Position numbers and translations under genes: made by a program
Assembly (NCBI GenBank): GCA_026987225.1
Contig: JALSNB010000375.1
Coordinates: 1 to 6,202, forward strand
Length of the DNA: 6,202 nucleotides
From: Caldisericaceae bacterium
GTDB taxonomy: Bacteria > Caldisericota > Caldisericia > Caldisericales > Caldisericaceae
Direction of reading: 5' to 3'
In this document: positions 1 to 4,762 of the stretch, piece after piece
Layout: each line of letters opens with the position of its first letter
Position numbering within the stretch: the first letter of the stretch is position 1
Notes under the pieces: model-generated
Databases searched by the model: none
The model's input: the letters and a program-made list of their open reading frames with translations, nothing else
What the model was told of the DNA's origin: nothing

Positions 1-422
1 TTTCTTATGTTATTTATGATATTTCCTGCAAACTCGGTTAAATCTTCTTTTTTGTATTGGCTCTCTATGTATTCTTTTATCTGTTCGCTTATCATTGCAA
101 GTTCTTTTTCGGCTTTTCTTCTCTTTAATATTTCCATATAGCTGTAAAGAGCCTCGAGGGATATCGGTTCAACTTTTTCGCTCTCGGATATGAGCTGTTC
201 CACTTTCTGTGTGTATATGCCCTGTTCCGTTAGCTTTAATTTCATCATGTCGATATCCGTTACATCGCTATCTTTCGAATAATTTTTGATGATGTAATCA
301 ACAAGCACACGTTGTTCGTTTTCTTCGAACAGTTCTTTTGACAGCCCCGCTTTTATTGCGTTAAGCAAAAGAAATCTGTCCTTCAGAATCGATCCGATAA
401 TTTTTATCTCTACGCTGTCCAT
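1..422 (-). CDS. DnaB-helicase N-terminal-domain-like protein (partial, 3' end outside window)
   Basis: This open frame runs for 140 codons from ATG at 422-420 to the left edge with no stop. The first part reads MDSVEIKIIGSILKDRF, followed by LFEENEQRVLVDYI at about residues 31-44. A predicted helical stretch with LYSYMEILKRRKAEKEL lies at about 92-108. This spacing (E-x-x-x-IGSIL, then LFxxxxxRxLxxxI, then YxxIxxxRxxxxxL) resembles the N-terminal domain of DnaB-type replicative helicases, which binds primase and shapes the hexamer. The ATPase core, with its Walker motifs, would lie beyond the edge, so helicase activity is inferred only. The start is supported by AGGAGG nine bases upstream. 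The gene overlaps the end of the amidohydrolase gene by 13 bases and is the last visible member of the leftward operon. It could instead be a DnaB paralogue or a protein with only the primase-binding fold. The CDS is certain; the family call is moderate. Confidence 0.55.
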   Translation of the reverse strand, partial: MDSVEIKIIGSILKDRFLLLNAIKAGLSKELFEENEQRVLVDYIIKNYSKDSDVTDIDMMKLKLTEQGIYTQKVEQLISESEKVEPISLEALYSYMEILKRRKAEKELAMISEQIKEYIESQYKKEDLTEFAGNIINNIR

Positions 423-1858
423 ACCATTTCCCCTCCTACGATTGTTGCGATTACTCTAATATTATTAAAGTCTTCCTCTTCCGAAAGTTTTTTGTTTAAT
501 ACGGTAAAATCGGCATTCAGCCCTCTTACTATCCTTCCCCCTTTCTTCTCGTAGAAATTTGCTCGTGCGCTTCCTTCGGTATATGCAATTATTGCATCGT
601 CCGGTTTTATTCCTCCTTCTTTTCTTTTTACTGCGGTTTCTATTCCTTTAATTACGGAAAGAGATGCTACCGGAGCATCCGATCCGAACGAAAGAACTTT
701 TCCAGATTGAATTACTTTTTTCCACGGATACGCATATTTATATTTCCCTATGTATTTTTCTAATAGTTCTTTGTCGTCAGAAAAATGAACGGGTTGCATC
801 GAAGCAATAAAATCCGTTTCTTTCATTAGGGGTAAATCTTTTTCGCTGAGAAATTGAAAATGCTCTATTCTGTTTCTCATAGATGTTATTCCGCTATTTT
901 TAAATGCTTTTAGTGCAATGTGCACAGCTCTGCTTCCTATTGCGTGAACGGCTATTTGCAAATTATTTTTATTTGCCTTTTCAACGATTCTGTAAAATTC
1001 TTCTTCCGGCATAGTGAGAAGTCCTTTCATAATGCCTTCTTCCATGAGTGCCGTTTGCGAGCCGAGAGAGCCGTCCAAAAAGCATTTTACAGGGCCTATT
1101 CTGAAATAATCATTTCCAGAACCGGTTTTTAATTTGTTTTCTACTGCTTCGTCGGTTTTGTCGCAGCGAATTCCCTGGAAAATTCTGACCCTGCTTTCTC
1201 TGCTTTTCAGAACGTCGAACAGGTTGTAATCAAAATTTGTTGCCGCAACTATGCCGTTCTGCAGTAATAAGTTTTCAGCTTTTTCGAGTGCATCGGCACC
1301 GGCTACTTCGTGTAGTAAAAATTCAACGTTTTTTATTGCATTGTCTTTTAAAATCCCTATAAATTGCCCCTTTTCCTTTACGATTTCTCCTCCGTTGGTT
1401 TCTTTGATTTCTATGTTCTTTTCTTTTATCAATGCTTTGTTAACGAATACGGAATGCTCGTCCGTGCTTTGGATGAAAAGCGGTTTTTTGAGCTCGAAGA
1501 GTGTCTTCCATTGACTTTTGGATATTTTGTTGAAATCAAGGTTATATACTGAAGAAATCGGGTATTTGTCCTCGTTAATTTTTTTTATGAGCGCATCGAA
1601 CGATTCTATTTGCTCTGCATTTATTTTTGTCAGTGTTAATGCGATTTTATTCAAATGAAGGTGCGAGTCTATAAATCCCGGATAAATTGCCGCATCACGA
1701 AATCTTACTTCTTTTGCGTAGGGAAATTGTTCTTTTATTACTTCACGCTTGCCCGATTCAAGGATAATGCCGTCTTCCACCGCAACGGAGTATTTTTCTT
1801 TATGGGTTTTTCCGACGTATACAAAATCGGCTGTATATATAGTTTGCTTTTTTCTCAT
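410..1858 (-). CDS. YtcJ-type metal-dependent amidohydrolase (Amidohydro_3 family)
   Basis: This 482-residue protein has no signal peptide, so it is probably cytoplasmic. It shows the family's motifs in order. The metal-binding HxH lies in GFIDSHLHL (His66, His68), and TDEHSVFVNKAL at 132-143 is typical of YtcJ proteins. KCFLDGSLGSQTA at 258-270 contains Lys258, a possible carboxylated metal ligand. VHAIGSRAV follows at 304-312 (His305), then RIEH at 330-333 (His333), GSDAPV at 392-397 (Asp394) and YTEGSARANF at 426-435. Such enzymes hydrolyse C-N bonds in amides or related compounds with one or two divalent metals; the true substrate of YtcJ-like members is mostly unknown. It is somewhat shorter than the usual roughly 530 residues, and the usual HAIGD reads HAIGS here. 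Its ATG shares the ATGA overlap (1855-1858) with the upstream GerMN gene, and an AGAGG lies ten bases before the start. Family certain, substrate unknown. Confidence 0.93.
   Translation of the reverse strand: MRKKQTIYTADFVYVGKTHKEKYSVAVEDGIILESGKREVIKEQFPYAKEVRFRDAAIYPGFIDSHLHLNKIALTLTKINAEQIESFDALIKKINEDKYPISSVYNLDFNKISKSQWKTLFELKKPLFIQSTDEHSVFVNKALIKEKNIEIKETNGGEIVKEKGQFIGILKDNAIKNVEFLLHEVAGADALEKAENLLLQNGIVAATNFDYNLFDVLKSRESRVRIFQGIRCDKTDEAVENKLKTGSGNDYFRIGPVKCFLDGSLGSQTALMEEGIMKGLLTMPEEEFYRIVEKANKNNLQIAVHAIGSRAVHIALKAFKNSGITSMRNRIEHFQFLSEKDLPLMKETDFIASMQPVHFSDDKELLEKYIGKYKYAYPWKKVIQSGKVLSFGSDAPVASLSVIKGIETAVKRKEGGIKPDDAIIAYTEGSARANFYEKKGGRIVRGLNADFTVLNKKLSEEEDFNNIRVIATIVGGEMVWTA
432..437 (-). 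promoter_or_regulatory. Shine-Dalgarno site for the helicase-like gene
   Basis: On the minus strand this reads AGGAGG (in the longer TAGGAGGGG), nine bases before the ATG at 422-420. It lies inside the last codons of the amidohydrolase gene. It decides the start: another ATG at 427-425, in the amidohydrolase frame, reaches the TAG after only four more codons. Confidence 0.8.
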
Positions 1859-3141
1859 CGTGAAATTACCTCTTTCTTTCCGTTGTTTATGATTTCCACA
1901 CGGGTGATATTCGGGATTTCGGTAAAGGAAAACGCAATTTCCTTTTCTGCTTTATTGATGCTGTCCGCATTTTCGTCATCAAAGTCCAATTTTAATGTAA
2001 CGGTTGAAGTTTCGGGTGACATTTTGTACGATATGAGTTCAACGGATTTTGCGATATAGCTTTTCATTCCTTCAGGCGGGTTTTTTAATGCCTCAAATAG
2101 GGCTTCTATGCGATTTTTACCGCTTTGCACGGTTTCCACTTTGGGGCAGAAAAATTCTTTTCCGTTTACCGAATATATATAATAAGGAATAATAACGCTT
2201 TTATCCTGAGTGATACCAAAAAATCTTTGAATGGGTACGGACGTATCGACGCTGCCGAACAAAGTGTCTATCTCTTTTCCGTTGATAAGAATTCGAACTG
2301 ATTGTATGTCCGGTAGTTCGGTAAGCGAGTTGACAAGTGACATCACAAGAAGCTGCTCTCCCTGCGAGCCGAGATGGTGTTTCAGAATGGAGTTATCAAA
2401 ATCAACAACACCTATACCGCCTGATTTTATATAAAAGTCATTAATCTTTACGCCTTCGGGAAAAATGTTTTTTAGCCCTTCAACGGATCCGAACAGAAGT
2501 TCCCTTATGATTTCTTTTCCAAGCGTTGTAGGATTTTGGGAAGAAACGATTTCTCTACGTTCGATTAGTAAAGTGCTGAAATCCGGTGAGGCAAAATACA
2601 GATTTACCTTTTTACCGTTAGGCAATGCGGAGGAAAGATGAGTGAGCGGTTTGTCTATTTCGATGTAATGAGAAAAATATTTTTTCTTTTTGCCGTCTAT
2701 TGTAAATTGAACGGCGTTTATTCCTTTCAGTTCGGTGAGTGTGTTTACTATACCGAATACTCTGATTGCCTCTTTTCTCACGCTTAACGGTGTTATGTTT
2801 GTTGCCGCATCGTTTAAGTCCAGCGTGCATATGCCGTTATTAATGCTTATTGAATTTACTTTGGCTTCTTTATTCAGCAACGGAAACAAGCTACTGTTCG
2901 GCCCGGGTTGTTTTAACTCTTCCACTATTGCTTTAACCTTTAGCGTTTCATCGGACGGAAGGTTCACTGAGACGTTTTGCGGAACAAGTTCCAAAGAGAC
3001 AGGGTCGTAATAATACAAGCGAACCGTTGTTTTTTCCGGTGCGACTTCGGCATGGTAACGAATATACAAAATACCCGAAAGAATCAGTATGATTGCAAAT
3101 AGCAGTGCCGCTATTTCTTTTCCTGCGCTTTTCCTTTTCAT
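1855..3141 (-). CDS. Membrane-anchored protein with three tandem GerMN-like domains
   Basis: This is a 428-residue protein. A basic start (MKRKSAGKE) and one hydrophobic segment at about 9-27 suggest an N-terminal membrane anchor with the rest outside the membrane. There is no lipobox cysteine. Three similar units follow, at about 39-152, 178-291 and 316-424. Each opens with a strand of the V-x-L/I-YY/F type and has a basic amphipathic helix. Each ends in a related motif: IVNTLTELKGINAVQFTIDGK, LVNSLTELPDIQSVRILING and FSFTEIPNITRVEIINNGK. The first two match the GerMN (sporulation/spore germination) domain; the third is a more diverged copy I assign from the repeat. GerM of Bacillus belongs to a ring-forming secretion-like complex in sporulation, and GerMN domains also occur in non-sporulating bacteria, so sporulation is not implied. 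The start overlaps the SPFH stop as ATGA (3138-3141). The ribosome site is weak (AAGAG close to the ATG), so translation probably depends on coupling. Confidence 0.85.
   Translation of the reverse strand: MKRKSAGKEIAALLFAIILILSGILYIRYHAEVAPEKTTVRLYYYDPVSLELVPQNVSVNLPSDETLKVKAIVEELKQPGPNSSLFPLLNKEAKVNSISINNGICTLDLNDAATNITPLSVRKEAIRVFGIVNTLTELKGINAVQFTIDGKKKKYFSHYIEIDKPLTHLSSALPNGKKVNLYFASPDFSTLLIERREIVSSQNPTTLGKEIIRELLFGSVEGLKNIFPEGVKINDFYIKSGGIGVVDFDNSILKHHLGSQGEQLLVMSLVNSLTELPDIQSVRILINGKEIDTLFGSVDTSVPIQRFFGITQDKSVIIPYYIYSVNGKEFFCPKVETVQSGKNRIEALFEALKNPPEGMKSYIAKSVELISYKMSPETSTVTLKLDFDDENADSINKAEKEIAFSFTEIPNITRVEIINNGKKEVISR
1869..1873 (-). promoter_or_regulatory. Shine-Dalgarno site for the amidohydrolase gene
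   Basis: Minus-strand AGAGG (in AAAGAGGTAA) lies ten bases before the ATG at 1858-1856, inside the final codons of the GerMN gene. Together with the ATGA start/stop overlap it supports translational coupling. Confidence 0.6.
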
Positions 3142-4064
3142 TTGCTCTTTTTATTTGTAGAACCGTTTACAAATATTTCCTTTATTGCACCGAGAGAACC
3201 GAGCAGGGCCGATGATTCGTAAGGGAGGAATATTTTTGTTGCGGTTCCGTTTGCCATTTTGTTTAACGTATCCATGTATTGCACGGCAATAACGTCTTTT
3301 GTCGGGTTCCCCTGATGAATGCCGTTAAAGTAAACTTCTACCGCTTTTGCTTTTGCCTGTGCTATTGTAAGGGTTGCCTGGGCTTCTCCTTCTGCCTGTA
3401 AAATCTTTGCCTGTTTATCGCCCTCTGCGGAAAGGATTTTTGCTTGTTTTTCTCCTTCCGCTTTGAGTATTGCGGATTGTTTCACTCCTTCCGCTTCAAG
3501 CACCATTGCCCTTTTATCTCTTTCCGCCTTCATCTGCTTCGTCATTGCTTCCTGAATTTCAGGCGGCGGATTTATTGCCTTGAGTTCGACACGTGTAACT
3601 TTTATACCCCACGGATCCGTTGCTTTGTCCAAATCTTTTCTCAGTATTTCATTTACTCTTTCTCTGGACGTGAGTAGCTCGTCAAGCGTAAGGTTTCCGC
3701 AGATATTTCTTATTGCAGTTTGCGAAAGTTTCAAAATTGCCTGATCCACGTTTTGAACTTCATAAACGGATTTTACGGGATCGGTAATCATATAATACAT
3801 TACATTGTCTATCTTTACCACTACGTTATCCTTTGTAATGATCTCCTGCGAAGGATAATCCCATACCTGTTCCCTCAAATCAACGACCTTTCTTACGGAT
3901 TCTATGAACGGTGTAATTACGTGCAGTCCCGGCCCTAACTTTCTTGAAAATTGTCCGAGCCTTTCCACGATAGCCGCGGTAGCCTGTTTAACTATGATCA
4001 CGCTCTTTGAGGCAATGACAATGACTACGATTAAGAGCAAAAGCCAAAGTATTAACGAACCCAT
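3138..4064 (-). CDS. SPFH/Band 7 membrane protein, paraslipin (QmcA-like stomatin homologue)
   Basis: This 308-residue protein has an N-terminal hydrophobic segment at about 3-25. The Band 7 domain starts at IVKQATAAIVERLGQFSRKL (about 24-43) and includes GPGLHVITPFIE (44-55), VDLREQVWDYPSQEIITKDN (61-80) and DPWGIKVTRVELKAINPP (150-167). A helical coil (about 169-240) follows, starting IQEAMTKQMKAERDKRA. These are close to the signature segments of QmcA/YbbK paraslipins. Such proteins form large oligomeric cages on the membrane and associate with membrane proteases or lipid microdomains. Four 11-residue AEGxKQ-type repeats occupy 191-234. Paraslipin genes are often paired with an NfeD partner, but none lies next to this one: upstream is the divergent pth and downstream is the GerMN gene. 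The start is backed by GGGAGG five bases upstream. It is the first gene of the leftward operon. Confidence 0.95.
   Translation of the reverse strand: MGSLILWLLLLIVVIVIASKSVIIVKQATAAIVERLGQFSRKLGPGLHVITPFIESVRKVVDLREQVWDYPSQEIITKDNVVVKIDNVMYYMITDPVKSVYEVQNVDQAILKLSQTAIRNICGNLTLDELLTSRERVNEILRKDLDKATDPWGIKVTRVELKAINPPPEIQEAMTKQMKAERDKRAMVLEAEGVKQSAILKAEGEKQAKILSAEGDKQAKILQAEGEAQATLTIAQAKAKAVEVYFNGIHQGNPTKDVIAVQYMDTLNKMANGTATKIFLPYESSALLGSLGAIKEIFVNGSTNKKSK
3363..3494 (-). repeat. Four in-frame 33-bp units encoding hendecad repeats in the SPFH protein
   Basis: Residues 191-234 consist of four 11-residue units starting AEGVKQSAILK, AEGEKQAKILS, AEGDKQAKILQ and AEGEAQATLTI. The period of 11 fits a long right-handed helical coil, as expected for the oligomerising C-terminal helix of paraslipins. 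The DNA copies differ in third positions, so this is an old, protein-level repeat rather than a recent tandem duplication. Confidence 0.85.
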
Positions 4065-4069
4065 ATCTA

Positions 4070-4075
4070 CCTCCC
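4070..4075 (-). promoter_or_regulatory. Shine-Dalgarno site for the SPFH gene
   Basis: Minus-strand GGGAGG (continuing as GGGAGGT) lies five bases before the ATG at 4064-4062. It is the strongest ribosome site of the first three leftward genes and fits the first gene of an mRNA. Confidence 0.75.
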
Positions 4076-4086
4076 ATAATTTGAAT
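4076..4086. repeat. 11-bp direct repeat, copy 1 (SPFH side)
   Basis: ATAATTTGAAT occurs here and again exactly at 4146-4156, in the same orientation and 70 bases apart. This copy would lie in the SPFH leader, between the predicted transcription start and the ribosome site. It may be an operator half or a chance AT-rich match. Confidence 0.5.
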
Positions 4087-4097
4087 TTACTATTTCT

Positions 4098-4125
4098 ATT
4101 TTATGCAGTTTTTCCTTTCTTGCAA
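4098..4125 (-). promoter_or_regulatory. Putative sigma-A/70-type promoter of the SPFH-GerMN-amidohydrolase operon
   Basis: On the minus strand, TTGCAA (4125-4120; 4 of 6 to TTGACA) is followed by a 16-base spacer and TAAAAT (4103-4098; 5 of 6 to TATAAT). Transcription would start near 4091, giving a leader of about 27 bases before the SPFH start codon. The -35 box is shared with the opposite promoter. This is pattern-based only. Confidence 0.5.
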
Positions 4126-4147
4126 TAAACCGTTAAATTTGTAGAAT
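4120..4147 (+). promoter_or_regulatory. Putative sigma-A/70-type promoter of pth-mfd
   Basis: TTGCAA (4120-4125) is followed by a 16-base spacer and TAGAAT (4142-4147; 5 of 6 to TATAAT). Transcription would start near 4154, only a few bases before the ribosome site. This placement would leave the TTG codon at 4151 off the mRNA and supports the ATG at 4172 as the pth start. This is pattern-based only. Confidence 0.5.
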
Positions 4148-4156
4148 AATTTGAAT
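4146..4156. repeat. 11-bp direct repeat, copy 2 (pth side)
   Basis: This is a second perfect copy of ATAATTTGAAT. It overlaps the last two bases of the predicted pth -10 box and the likely transcription start, a position where a bound protein would block initiation. Confidence 0.5.
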
Positions 4157-4160
4157 GAAA

Positions 4161-4167
4161 GAGGTGA
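4161..4167 (+). promoter_or_regulatory. Shine-Dalgarno site that sets the pth start
   Basis: GAGGTGA matches the 3' end of 16S rRNA over seven bases, with its GAGG core seven bases before ATG 4172-4174. It lies downstream of an in-frame TTG at 4151, which therefore is not the start. Confidence 0.8.
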
Positions 4168-4171
4168 AAAA

Positions 4172-4762
4172 ATGTTTCTCATTGTTGGATTAGGAAATGT
4201 CGGTGATGAATTTGAAGGCAGTCGGCACAATGCAGGCTTTGTTGTGGTTGACGAGCTTTCAAACAGGTGGCATATCCCTCTGCGGACGATAAAATACCAG
4301 TCGTTTTTCGGAAAAGGCGTCGTAAAGAAAAACGGTATTGTGCAAAATGTGGTGCTTTCAAAACCGCTTACGTATATGAATCTCTCCGGCAGGGCGGTGA
4401 AACCGCTGAGAGATGCGTTTAACTTACCTGACGATAATATAATCGTTGTGCATGATGACCTTGATTTGCCGCTTGGCACCGTAAGGGTGAAAAAAGGCGG
4501 CGGTGACGGAGGGCATAAGGGTTTGTACTCTATTATTTCTCTTATCGGCCCGTCTTTTATAAGGGTGAGGGTTGGCATAGGGCGTCCTGAAAGTAAAGAG
4601 GACGTTGTCGATTATGTTCTTTCGAAATTTGGTAAAAACGAACTGCCTGTTTTTAACGAATCCGTAATTGATGCCGCCGATGCCGTTGAGGATATAATAT
4701 TCTTTGGGCTGGAGCGGGCACAGAATATTTTTAACAGAAAAAAGCGAGATGTTTCGGATTAA
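4172..4762 (+). CDS. pth: Peptidyl-tRNA hydrolase
   Basis: This 196-residue enzyme is of usual length for the bacterial Pth family. It acts in the cytoplasm and cuts the ester bond of peptidyl-tRNAs that drop off ribosomes, recycling tRNA. The protein begins directly with the conserved core FLIVGLGNVG. The catalytic set is visible: Asn9, His19 in SRHNAGF, Asn70 in TYMNLSG and Asp95 in VVHDDLDLPLG. The glycine-rich loop GGGDGGHKGL at 109-118 and the VRVGIGRP segment follow. In that loop the Asn of the common GGHNG form is Lys116, a substitution I believe is known in other members. The start is ATG 4172, chosen for its GAGGTGA site and because the family begins at this point. The gene is first in the rightward unit and overlaps the start of mfd by 14 bases, an order that resembles Bacillus, where pth (spoVC) lies close to mfd. 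Confidence 0.97.
   Translation: MFLIVGLGNVGDEFEGSRHNAGFVVVDELSNRWHIPLRTIKYQSFFGKGVVKKNGIVQNVVLSKPLTYMNLSGRAVKPLRDAFNLPDDNIIVVHDDLDLPLGTVRVKKGGGDGGHKGLYSIISLIGPSFIRVRVGIGRPESKEDVVDYVLSKFGKNELPVFNESVIDAADAVEDIIFFGLERAQNIFNRKKRDVSD

Noticed and set aside
425..427. Minus-strand ATG at 427-425 as the start of the helicase-like gene
   Set aside because: It is in the amidohydrolase frame and meets TAG after four more codons; the ATG at 422-420 has the better ribosome-site spacing and opens 140 codons.
1655..2059. A 134-codon plus-strand open frame spanning the amidohydrolase-GerMN junction
   Set aside because: It is antisense to two well-supported genes, has Phe/Ser-rich shadow composition, and has no ribosome site or family match.
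2618..2830. A 70-codon minus-strand open frame inside the GerMN gene
   Set aside because: It is in another frame of the same strand, rich in Arg/His/Asn from Lys-rich coding in the true frame, with no domain signs.
3363..3494. Recent DNA tandem repeat or repeat-expansion tract in the SPFH gene
   Set aside because: The 33-bp units differ at many third positions, so the repeat is kept at protein level as a helical coil, and similar repeats are typical of paraslipins.
4151..4171. Upstream TTG start at 4151 adding seven residues to Pth
   Set aside because: The Pth family begins right at FLIVGLGN, the GAGGTGA ribosome site lies inside this extension, and the predicted transcription start is downstream of the TTG.
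4096..4578. A 160-codon minus-strand open frame opposite pth
   Set aside because: Its translation is proline/serine-rich low-complexity sequence with no recognisable domain, and it lies fully antisense to the strongly conserved pth and across its promoter.
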